A stretch of DNA of 37,435 bases from NCBI GenBank assembly GCA_030531025.1, contig JAUMTV010000012.1, positions 1 through 37,435 of the forward strand, read 5' to 3'. The first letter of the stretch is position 1. Every line of letters starts with the position of its first letter. The DNA is from Turicibacter sp. Its GTDB lineage: Bacteria; Bacillota; Bacilli; MOL361; Turicibacteraceae. A program made the translations under genes and the position numbers. Of the stretch, positions 30,872 to 37,435 are shown piece by piece. The notes below the pieces were generated by a model. It was not told where the DNA came from. It saw nothing but the letters and a program-made list of their open reading frames with translations, and searched no databases.

Positions 30872-32272
30872 TTATTCTTGTTCTGTTACGACTTGTTTAC
30901 GACCATAAAAAACATCTTGATCGATTTGATTAAATGATTTTCCAACTAAGACAGCTGTTGTTAATGTTCCATTAACATTTAACATCGTACGTCCCATATC
31001 TAAAATTGGGTCAATTGCAATGATTCCAGCAATTAATGGGAAATATTCACCTAATCCCATCCCTGATAAAACAACTGAAATAGCCATCGTTGCTGATCCA
31101 GGTAATCCGGCAATTCCAAATGAAGCTAAAGAAATAACAATCACTAACATCACAATAAATGTCATATCAATTGGTGTCCCTGTCATATTAGCAACTGTAA
31201 TAGCTACTAACGCTGGGTAAATCCCTGCACATCCATTCATCCCTGCATTTGATCCTAAACTTCCAACAAATGTTGCTGTCCCGCTATCCAGTCCAACATT
31301 ATCCGTTAATTTTTCAATGCTTACCGGCAATGTCCCAAGAGAAGAACGTGAAGTGAAAGCTAAAACTAAGGCATCTAAAACATTTTTCACATAACGGAAT
31401 GGGTTTAATCCATTTAAAGCAATTAAAATTAAATGTACGCCAAACATTAAAGCAACTGCTAAGTATAAGGCAATAATGAAATCAATAACCTCAACTAATG
31501 CAGCAACTCCACGACCAGCAATTGTATTTGCTAGTAACGCAATAACCGCATAAGGCATCCATTTAATAATAGTCATCGCCACACTTAAAATAATTTTATA
31601 GAAAGCCTCTACTAAATCAATAAATGGTTTAACGATATCATAATATTTTTTTGTTTGACGCTTAGTTGCTAACCCTAAAAAAGCAGCAAAGATAACAACC
31701 GCTACAACATTTCCGCTTGCCATCGCTTCTACTGGATTTGATGGAATTAATCCTCGCAGCGTATCCACTAATGAACTTACCTCACGGATAGAAGCATCTC
31801 CAGCTACTAAGTCAGAACCTACTCCTAATTTAAATAAACTTCCAACAACAAGTCCAATGATCGCTGCAATCGTTGTTGTCCCAACTAACGTTCCAAGTGT
31901 ACGAGCTGTTAACTTCCCTAAATTTTCACCTTGTTTCATATTAATAATAACACGCATAATTGAAACAAAGATTAGCGGAATAACTAACATCTTTAATAAA
32001 TCCATAAATCCATTGGCAAATAAACCGTACCACTTATTAATTTCTGCAATAAATGGAACCTCTAGTGGAGCATCTGGGAATCCTCCAACGACTTGAATTG
32101 AAAGCCCTAAAACTAATCCGATTCCTGTCGCAGAAAGCATTCGTGTTGAAAACTTAACTTTTTTCTTCTCCATTTGCTTCATTACAAAGAAAAGAGCAAA
32201 TAAGATGGCGATAAACAATAATGTTTTAAGATCTGTTAAATATAAAAAGTCTTTAAAAAATGAACTTTGCAT
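30872..32272 (-). CDS. tcyP: L-cystine symporter (TcyP type)
   Basis: This 466-residue member of the sodium:dicarboxylate symporter family matches the cystine branch (TcyP/YhcL of B. subtilis, about 463 residues): KWYGLFANGFMDLLKMLVIPLIF, a Ser-rich re-entrant loop FTSRSSLGTLPVSI, NAGMNGCAGIYPALVAI, and GLPGSATMAISVVLSGMGLGEYFPL. About eight helices plus two hairpin loops are visible. It imports oxidised cysteine as a sulfur source. The ATG lies 12 bases after GGAGG. The leader contains a 16-codon peptide ending in Cys and an 11-bp stem, so cysteine-linked control is possible. Confidence 0.9.
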   Translation of the reverse strand: MQSSFFKDFLYLTDLKTLLFIAILFALFFVMKQMEKKKVKFSTRMLSATGIGLVLGLSIQVVGGFPDAPLEVPFIAEINKWYGLFANGFMDLLKMLVIPLIFVSIMRVIINMKQGENLGKLTARTLGTLVGTTTIAAIIGLVVGSLFKLGVGSDLVAGDASIREVSSLVDTLRGLIPSNPVEAMASGNVVAVVIFAAFLGLATKRQTKKYYDIVKPFIDLVEAFYKIILSVAMTIIKWMPYAVIALLANTIAGRGVAALVEVIDFIIALYLAVALMFGVHLILIALNGLNPFRYVKNVLDALVLAFTSRSSLGTLPVSIEKLTDNVGLDSGTATFVGSLGSNAGMNGCAGIYPALVAITVANMTGTPIDMTFIVMLVIVISLASFGIAGLPGSATMAISVVLSGMGLGEYFPLIAGIIAIDPILDMGRTMLNVNGTLTTAVLVGKSFNQIDQDVFYGRKQVVTEQE

Positions 32273-32302
32273 GAGCGGCTTTAACCTCCAGTAACTTTTT
32301 AG

Positions 32303-32337
32303 GAAATGTTAAAAATGAATAACTCCTTTAACATTTC
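32303..32337 (-). promoter_or_regulatory. Leader hairpin of tcyP
   Basis: GAAATGTTAAA at 32303-32313 pairs with TTTAACATTTC at 32327-32337, an 11-bp stem. The last codons (Lys, Cys) and stop of the leader peptide lie in its first arm on the minus strand. The tcyP ribosome site follows about 15 bases later. There is no T-run, so it would act on translation or stability rather than as a terminator. Confidence 0.45.
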
Positions 32338-32378
32338 ACTACTCCTCTAATAATATCCCATATGTTCTCCCTATTCAT
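32328..32378 (-). CDS. Candidate 16-residue leader peptide ending in Cys, upstream of tcyP
   Basis: The ATG at 32378 lies ten bases after AAGGAG. The peptide is MNRENIWDIIRGVVKC and then TAA. The Cys codon is the last sense codon and lies in the first arm of an 11-bp hairpin just ahead of tcyP. A ribosome stalled at Cys could open that hairpin. Being upstream of a cystine importer makes this suggestive, but the frame is short and could be chance. Confidence 0.4.
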   Translation of the reverse strand: MNRENIWDIIRGVVKC

Positions 32379-32670
32379 TCGTCGCTTTCTCCTTAATGAA
32401 TTTAAACACTTTATACTTACGTTTCGTTCTTGAAAGATTGAATCACATTAAAAATAACTAACCGTATCCCTTCTGATGATAACATCAAAGCATTCATAAT
32501 TAACAATCATCAATAGGGAATCCCCTCAAAAAAGGCTCATCCGTTTATCATCTTACTCGTTTCGATTTTAAACTCCTATTAAGGTTAAAGTCTAATCATA
32601 CTCAATTTTTACGAAGCTAAACTGATTAGACCTACAAAATTAAGTCAATTGCAACAACACTATTTGTTAG

Positions 32671-32735
32671 TTAGGCATATTCTGTTAATCACTATTCATT
32701 CTAGACGAATCATTTAAAATCACCCTGTTTCAACA
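32671..32735. repeat. Relic-like motif shared with 22131-22165
   Basis: TTAGGCATATTCTGT matches TTAGGCAAATTCTGT at 22131-22145, and a downstream ATCACCCTGTTTC matches ATCAACCTGTTTC near the transposase; the distance between the two blocks differs. It may be a decayed end of the same mobile element. Confidence 0.3.
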
Positions 32736-32762
32736 TAATAAAACAAGAAAAGGAGGTCCCCA

Positions 32763-32802
32763 GGCAAAATGAGTCCTTCCTCTCTGATTGCTCTATTTTG
32801 CC
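32763..32802. promoter_or_regulatory. Dyad GGCAAAAT / ATTTTGCC in the spacer
   Basis: GGCAAAATGAG at 32763-32773 and CTCTATTTTGCC at 32791-32802 are inverted with one bulged base. A plus-strand AAAAGGAGG lies just before it, but the frame that follows codes only 23 residues. Role unknown. Confidence 0.3.
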
Positions 32803-33159
32803 CACTCCCATTTTCTATTCACCATATCACTACCTTTTGATAATGATTAAGCTCTTTCCATCTTCTCATAAAACCTCTAATGTTTTAAAAATTGACATGA
32901 AGCGATGAAAAATGTGACCTAGTGTTTTATCCTCTTATTACCTTACATGATTTCGATATTTTTTTCAATAGATATGAAAATCTGAACTTATTTTTTCATC
33001 TATATTCCATTATTATAGCCATGTTTAATCATAGCTCTATGATAACTCCCACTTATTGGAACAATAAGGCAGTTACTTTTTAGTTACCACTACCTAGCTC
33101 ATTCAAAAAATGCTTCTAATCATTCTCATCATAGATAATGATTTCATTCTATTCGCTTT

Positions 33160-33885
33160 TTACTCTTGCCAACGCATCGTCGAAAGTTCATTTGAGTGCA
33201 TGCGTTCAAAATATAATCCGATGATAAACTCATCTTTTACCTTGCGATTCGCCATGACATACTGGTCATAGATCGCTTTTAATTGTTCTTGTTCTTCTTC
33301 CGATTCTACAGCATATAACTCCATATTGCACGGACGCTTTAATAGATTAGCACCAATATACATTTTTTCATCGATAATATAAACCGTTGGTAAAAAACCT
33401 AAAAAGCTATCGGCCATGACTTTAAAATTAGTCCGACGTTTAATCTCTGAAACAAACAATTTTGTCTTATGTTTCAGTAACACATATAAACAGCCGCAAA
33501 GCGCCATCACGATCATAAACAGTAAAACTTTCATTTCTTTTATTTCATTAAATCCAACAAATAAAAGACTAAATACAATAATAAAGAAAAAACACCAAGT
33601 TTTAAGATATTTAATCCATTTTTCTTCTTTTAAATCAATTTCAATTTGCACAGATTCATATAATACCCGATGAAATAAGGCTAAAAATTCATCGTCTCCT
33701 AAACTTAACACCTCACGCGAAGTAACCACATTCGCCTTAAAAGAGGTCGGCAACTGTAAGCTTACAAAGAGGTCCGGATTAATCTCTGAAACATATAATT
33801 CAAGTTTACATTTCGCCTGTCTTAGTTGATCAAGCACTTCATCCACTGAACATGCTCGTAATGATTCATAGTTAGATAAATCCAT
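33160..33885 (-). CDS. Hypothetical membrane protein, 241 residues
   Basis: I do not recognise a family. The layout is a cytoplasmic N-terminal part (about 1-93), two adjacent membrane helices (WCFFFIIVFSLLFVGF near 97-113 and VLLFMIVMALCGCLYVLL near 120-137), then a C-terminal domain with FLGFLPTVYIIDEKMYIGANLLKRPC and an acidic stretch. The pattern recalls small membrane proteins with a PH-like C-terminal domain, but this is only an impression. The ATG is preceded by AGGGTGG. It is a single gene between two symporter genes. Confidence 0.7.
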   Translation of the reverse strand: MDLSNYESLRACSVDEVLDQLRQAKCKLELYVSEINPDLFVSLQLPTSFKANVVTSREVLSLGDDEFLALFHRVLYESVQIEIDLKEEKWIKYLKTWCFFFIIVFSLLFVGFNEIKEMKVLLFMIVMALCGCLYVLLKHKTKLFVSEIKRRTNFKVMADSFLGFLPTVYIIDEKMYIGANLLKRPCNMELYAVESEEEQEQLKAIYDQYVMANRKVKDEFIIGLYFERMHSNELSTMRWQE

Positions 33886-33961
33886 ACCCTAGCCACCCTT
33901 CAATAGTAATTACATATTATTATGGACGTTTAGAGTAAAAATATATAAAAAAATAACATAA

Positions 33962-33994
33962 AAAAACCAGTTAACTAGATAACTGGTTTTTATT
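33962..33994 (-). terminator. Terminator of the dicarboxylate-type symporter gene
   Basis: On the minus strand AAAACCAGTTA and TAACTGGTTTT pair around a short loop, followed by TTTTA. It adjoins the stop codon at 33995. Confidence 0.85.
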
Positions 33995-35209
33995 TTAATC
34001 TTGAATCATTTGAACCGATGGCTCAACAACTCTACTGACTACTTTTTTAGGTTGTCGCTTCATCAAACGTTCAACGAAAATCGCCATTGCTCCATCACCT
34101 GTTACATTTGTTGCCGTTCCAAAACTATCTTGCGCCGCATGAAGGGCAATCATCAATGGAGTTTCTAATGTTCCAAAACCTAACATCGATTCTAATAACC
34201 CTAAAGCCGACATCACGCCACCACCCGGAACACCAGGTGCTGCAATCATAATGACACCTAACATTAAAATAAATGGTAAGTATTGAGTAAGGGTTGGCGT
34301 TTGTCCATTCATAAAGAAAATGGCCATTGATGTTAACACGAGCGTCATTGTATCTCCTGCAATATGAATCGTTGCCGCTAATGGAATAACAAACTCGCAA
34401 ATCTCCTCATCCACTTGATTTGATTTTGCACATTCAAGTGTCACAGGGATTGTAGCCGCTGATGATTGAGTTCCAATAGCTGTTAAATAAGCAGGTAACA
34501 TATTTTTTAATAGCAGAAATGGATTCTGACGCTTAAGTCCACCAGCAACTGTATATAAAATAATTAAATAAGCTGTTTGAAGTAAGAATAAAACAACATA
34601 CACCATTAAGAACGACTTAATCGTTACAAAAATCTCACCACTATAGCTCAGCTCTGAAAAAACTGATCCAATATAAAGAGGAACAAGCGGAACAATAACT
34701 TTACTAATAACTCCCATCATAATGTCACTGAAATCATGACAGACTTTTAATAGCGGGCTTTCTGTTCTAGCAGCAAGTCCAATTCCTAGAATAAAAGCAA
34801 GAACTAAGGCACTCATGACACTCATAATGGCGGGAATCTCAATAGTAAAAATCGGTAATACCGTTGCACCTTCATCAGGTAAAATTCCCATTCCACTAGT
34901 AAACATCGGTAAAAAAACCTGTCCAACGGCAAAGGCAATAAAACCAGCAATAATTGTTGAAAGATACGCTAGTCCTGTTGTCAATAATAATCCTTTACCT
35001 GATTGACGCCCAAGAGAAGCAATCCCTGGAATAATAAGTCCCATAATAACTAAAGGAATGACAAAAGATAAGAAGGCACCGAATAAACTACGAAACGTTG
35101 CCATGATTGCAATTGGCCATTCTAAAGCGGTGGTATGACAAATCACCCCCAGACTAATTCCGATTACAAGCCAAATCGCAATGCGTGCAATTAACGGTAA
35201 TTTTTTCAT
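33995..35209 (-). CDS. Dicarboxylate/amino acid:cation symporter (DAACS family)
   Basis: The 404-residue transporter belongs to the glutamate/aspartate/dicarboxylate symporters (GltP/DctA/SstT relatives). Typical parts are FLSFVIPLVIMGLI early on, the Ser-rich loop AIGTQSSAATIPVTLECAKS, IPLAATIHIAGDTMTLVLTSMAI, and the second hairpin APGVPGGGVMSALGLLESMLG with AQDSFGTATNVTGDGAMAIFV at the end, which carries the substrate- and sodium-binding residues. The exact amino acid carried cannot be fixed; the branch differs from the cystine symporter nearby. GGGAGG precedes the ATG. It stands alone with its own terminator. Confidence 0.9.
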   Translation of the reverse strand: MKKLPLIARIAIWLVIGISLGVICHTTALEWPIAIMATFRSLFGAFLSFVIPLVIMGLIIPGIASLGRQSGKGLLLTTGLAYLSTIIAGFIAFAVGQVFLPMFTSGMGILPDEGATVLPIFTIEIPAIMSVMSALVLAFILGIGLAARTESPLLKVCHDFSDIMMGVISKVIVPLVPLYIGSVFSELSYSGEIFVTIKSFLMVYVVLFLLQTAYLIILYTVAGGLKRQNPFLLLKNMLPAYLTAIGTQSSAATIPVTLECAKSNQVDEEICEFVIPLAATIHIAGDTMTLVLTSMAIFFMNGQTPTLTQYLPFILMLGVIMIAAPGVPGGGVMSALGLLESMLGFGTLETPLMIALHAAQDSFGTATNVTGDGAMAIFVERLMKRQPKKVVSRVVEPSVQMIQD

Positions 35210-35371
35210 ATTTTCATCCTCCCTTTTCTCCTTTGAATATTGATACTATTATCGCAAAAAAATCAAAGATTTCAAGTTCTTTTTTTAAAAAAATAAAAAA
35301 TTTGTCATTATTTTATAGTCGTTTTATCCTAACTTATAATACTTTTATTCCTAAATAACCTCTTTCTTGAT

Positions 35372-35403
35372 TAAAAAACAGCGAAACAATTCGCTGGTTT
35401 TTA
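35372..35403 (-). terminator. Terminator of the AgcS-type symporter gene
   Basis: On the minus strand AAACCAGCGAA and TTCGCTGTTT pair around TTG, followed by TTTTAATC, just beyond the stop codon at 35412. Confidence 0.85.
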
Positions 35404-35411
35404 ATGTTATT

Positions 35412-36809
35412 CTACTGTTCATTAACCACTTTTACTGATTCAATTTCTACTTGCTTAGATTCATTTAAATAATTAAAGTAAGCACTTGTTTCAGCGACAA
35501 CCACTTTACTTAATGCAACAATCGCAATTAAGTTAGGTAGTGCCATTAATCCGTTGACAATATCGGCAATTAACCAAACGGCTTCAAGTTGTAAAAAGGC
35601 ACCTAATCCTACCATTAAAATAAAAATGATTCGATAAGGTTTAATACTTTTTACGCCAAATAAAAATTCACAACAACGTTCACCATAATAGTTCCATCCT
35701 AAAATGGTTGTAAAGGCAAATAAAGATAAACAAACCATTAAAAGAACTGATCCTAACGGTATTCCACCGATCGTTGGTAAAACCATATTAAATGCTGTCT
35801 CAGTCAATGATGACGTTGACACTTCTGGCATTTGCCACACCCCAGTTACAATTAACGTTAGTCCAGTTAACGTACAAATAATTAAGCTATCAATAAACGT
35901 TCCTATCATCGAAATTAATCCTTGTTCAGCTGCCCACTCCGTTTTAGCTGCTGCTGCTGCAATCGGGGCACTTCCAAGTCCAGATTCATTTGAAAAAACG
36001 CCACGAGCAATCCCATTTCGAATGGCCATCGACACCGTTGCTCCAGCAAATCCACCTATCGCTGCCAAAGGTGTAAATGCACTTTTAAAAATCAATTGAA
36101 AAGCTGGCACAATTGAAGCATAATGAGTCGCTAAAATAGTAAGACAGATGATAAGATAAGACACTGCCATAACAGGTACCACTTTTTCTGCCACCTTTGA
36201 AATTGAGTCAATTCCTCTAAATGTGATAATACCTACTAATAGTGCTAACATTAGACCAACTCCCTTTGCTGGAAGATGTAACGTGTTTTCAATACTTGAC
36301 GTAATGGCATTCACTTGCGTGAATGTCCCCATTCCAAGTAACGCGACTAAGACCCCACTAAAAGCAAAGAAGATCGCTAATGGTTTGAATTTTTCACCCA
36401 TTCCGTTTGTAATATAATACATTGGGCCACCCGCTACCTGACCATTCTCATCAAGCTGACGATATTTAATCGCTAAAACACCTTCGGCATACTTCGTTGC
36501 CATTCCAAAGAAGGCTGCTAACCACATCCAAAATAAAGCTCCTGGTCCTCCCGCTGCAATGGCAGTGGCAACACCAATAATATTCCCTGTTCCGACCGTC
36601 GCTGCTAATGCTGTACAAAGCGCTCCAAATGATGAAATATCTCCTTCACCTGACTGATCTTTTTTAAACACTAACTTTAACGCATAGGGAAGCTTCAATA
36701 ACTGAATCCCACCTAATCGAATCGTTAACATAACTCCCGTTCCCACGAGTAAAATCAGTAGTGGTGGTCCCCACACAAAACTATCTAACTTGTCTAACCA
36801 TTCAATCAT
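35412..36809 (-). CDS. Sodium:alanine/glycine symporter, AgcS (AlsT) family
   Basis: This 465-residue protein imports alanine or glycine with sodium. Family hallmarks are WGPPLLILLVGTGVMLTIRL at the N-terminus, ALAATVGTGNIIGVATAI near 67-84, GGPMYYITNGMG, the signature GVFSNESGLGSAPIAAAAAKT near 270-290, and GWNYYGERCCEFLFG. About eleven helices are visible. The start ATG follows AAGGAG. The tandem glycine riboswitch and a terminator lie directly upstream, so glycine is the probable substrate or signal and high glycine should raise expression. Confidence 0.95.
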   Translation of the reverse strand: MIEWLDKLDSFVWGPPLLILLVGTGVMLTIRLGGIQLLKLPYALKLVFKKDQSGEGDISSFGALCTALAATVGTGNIIGVATAIAAGGPGALFWMWLAAFFGMATKYAEGVLAIKYRQLDENGQVAGGPMYYITNGMGEKFKPLAIFFAFSGVLVALLGMGTFTQVNAITSSIENTLHLPAKGVGLMLALLVGIITFRGIDSISKVAEKVVPVMAVSYLIICLTILATHYASIVPAFQLIFKSAFTPLAAIGGFAGATVSMAIRNGIARGVFSNESGLGSAPIAAAAAKTEWAAEQGLISMIGTFIDSLIICTLTGLTLIVTGVWQMPEVSTSSLTETAFNMVLPTIGGIPLGSVLLMVCLSLFAFTTILGWNYYGERCCEFLFGVKSIKPYRIIFILMVGLGAFLQLEAVWLIADIVNGLMALPNLIAIVALSKVVVAETSAYFNYLNESKQVEIESVKVVNEQ

Positions 36810-36900
36810 AATCCATCGTCTCCTTTTTTCTACACCCAGCTGGTTGCCTAAAAAAAGAAGGGATTCACCTTTTTAAGAACATGATCTCACCTTCATTAAT

Positions 36901-36934
36901 AAAAAAAGAGTCACCTAAAAAGATGACTCTGAAG
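36901..36934 (-). terminator. Terminator of the glycine riboswitch expression platform
   Basis: On the minus strand AGAGTCATC pairs with GGTGACTCT around TTTTTA, followed by seven T. It lies between the aptamers and the symporter start and is the likely switched terminator. A smaller GAGACGCTC hairpin with a T-run at about 36960-36980 could be an alternative. Confidence 0.75.
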
Positions 36935-36993
36935 TTCACATTAACGAAAATTGAGTGCACTAAAAAAGAGCGTCTCAAAAAAGTCGATAATAT

Positions 36994-37155
36994 CCCTGTC
37001 CTTTTGCCTGAGAGATTGAGCATCACTGCCTTGCCCCTTCGGCGCCTAATGAATAGGTCTCTCCAGAGTTCCGTCCACTTTACAGTCCTCACTTGTCATC
37101 AAGTACCTGAGAGTATGACTCCTTCGGTGTTCCCATTGGGAAACTCTTCTATAAA
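36994..37155 (-). promoter_or_regulatory. Tandem glycine riboswitch (two gcvT-type aptamers)
   Basis: On the minus strand the second aptamer shows GGAGAGACC, then GGCGCCGAAGGGGCAA, then CTCTCAGGCAAAAGGACAG, the hallmark glycine-riboswitch core. The first aptamer, upstream (about 37080-37155), has CACCGAAGGAGT and CTCTCAGGTACTTGATGACA. Glycine binding usually prevents termination, so the AgcS-type transporter would be expressed when glycine is abundant. Confidence 0.92.
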
Positions 37156-37186
37156 GCTTCAACCGGTGTATCTAATATTTTATTAT

Positions 37187-37216
37187 ACTATATTCATATC
37201 TTACTCCGTTCGTCAA
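37187..37216 (-). promoter_or_regulatory. Promoter of the glycine-riboswitch transcript
   Basis: On the minus strand TTGACG (37216-37211) and TATAGT (37192-37187) are 18 bp apart; a TATAAT lies five bases further on. It sits about 35 bp ahead of the first aptamer. Confidence 0.6.
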
Positions 37217-37387
37217 AAAAATGCAAGAGCAAAATAAAAATGACTATTCTAAGCTTTTAAATAAATCATACATTTAATCAACTATCGAGTCATTTCTTAT
37301 GATCGCTGATTCAGCTTGATAACTTAGACGGTCAGCAAGACAGATTTTCTTCTCATACCTCAACCTCTAATCAGTCACTTCTATATA

Positions 37388-37435
37388 TAAACAGAAATAA
37401 AATCTACATTTATCACGACACACTAAATGTTTGAT
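37388..37435 (-). repeat. BOX-like dispersed repeat, copy 7 (cut by the window edge)
   Basis: TATATA at 37382-37387 is followed by TAAACAGAAATAAAATCTAC, matching the right terminus of copy 6 (TAAACAG, later TTCTACAT). The rest lies outside the window, so the number of modules is unknown. Confidence 0.6.

Larger units (their letters stand above)
32273..33159. other. Long region without a large gene, upstream of tcyP
   Basis: About 890 bp hold no convincing protein gene beyond the 16-codon leader at 32328-32378. Visible structures are the stem at 32303-32337, the relic-like motif at 32671-32735 and the dyad at 32763-32802. I see no T-box or SAM riboswitch signature. Confidence 0.6.

Noticed and set aside
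32780..32842. A 23-codon frame after AAAAGGAGG in the tcyP upstream region
   Set aside because: The spacing from GGAGG to ATG is about 12 bases, the product is too short and unremarkable, and the sequence is better described as a dyad.
32273..33159. T-box or SAM riboswitch upstream of tcyP
   Set aside because: No AGGGTGGNACCGCG-type block or SAM-I core was found on either strand.
36865..37237. Open frames on both strands over the region upstream of the AgcS-type gene
   Set aside because: They overlap the glycine riboswitch and its terminator, which explain the sequence much better; the translated products show no family and no ribosome site.

Overview
The window looks like chromosomal DNA of a low-GC, spore-forming member of the Firmicutes. 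It is AT-rich, has strong AGGAGG-type ribosome sites and many T-tailed hairpin terminators, and carries a ylbJ-type sporulation gene beside coaD and rsmD, an smc-ftsY-ylxM-ffh cluster, a CorA transporter, a TcyP-type cystine symporter and a tandem glycine riboswitch. Turicibacter or a close relative would fit, but this is an impression from protein style and gene order, not a database result.

Layout. 1-720: a NUDIX hydrolase gene broken by two copies of a short repeat and by one A-run frameshift. 837-3070: ylbJ (plus), then convergent coaD and rsmD. 3447-5310: a repeat copy and a surface purple-acid-phosphatase-like enzyme. 5781-12503: the SRP/chromosome operon smc-ftsY-ylxM-ffh, read right to left, with a repeat copy just upstream of the ffh ribosome site. 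12633-18667: a run of minus-strand genes (serine hydrolase, uvsE, a 42-residue membrane peptide, a membrane-anchored Mrr-like protein, YccF, aldehyde dehydrogenase, corA). 19092-22070: a TIM-barrel protein, a repeat copy, a BtrH/C39-like protein and a frameshifted IS1595-type transposase. 22319-27198: a four-gene MacB-like efflux operon with two adaptor proteins. 27374-28964: an AAA ATPase gene followed after one base by a TOPRIM-like gene. 29055-30131: padR and a DUF2812 gene split by a repeat copy. 30346-36809: a hypothetical gene, then tcyP, an unknown membrane protein, a second dicarboxylate-type symporter and an AgcS-type alanine/glycine symporter. 36901-37220: the glycine riboswitch of the last gene. 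The right edge cuts a seventh repeat copy.

The most striking feature is the dispersed repeat. Each copy starts AGTCC and ends GTTTC, is flanked by TATA, and can fold; paired stem positions change together between copies. It exists with 0, 1 or 2 internal modules of about 45-50 bp, which recalls the boxA-boxB(n)-boxC design of pneumococcal BOX elements although the sequence is different. In both clear gene insertions (the first NUDIX insertion and DUF2812), removing the element plus one TATA restores the reading frame, so the family has moved by making a 4-bp TATA duplication.

Other points of interest are a compact ATPase/TOPRIM-like gene pair that resembles defence modules, a 16-residue leader peptide ending in Cys in front of the cystine transporter, and a possible leader peptide in front of corA. 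All calls come from reading the sequence; homology names rest on recalled family motifs.
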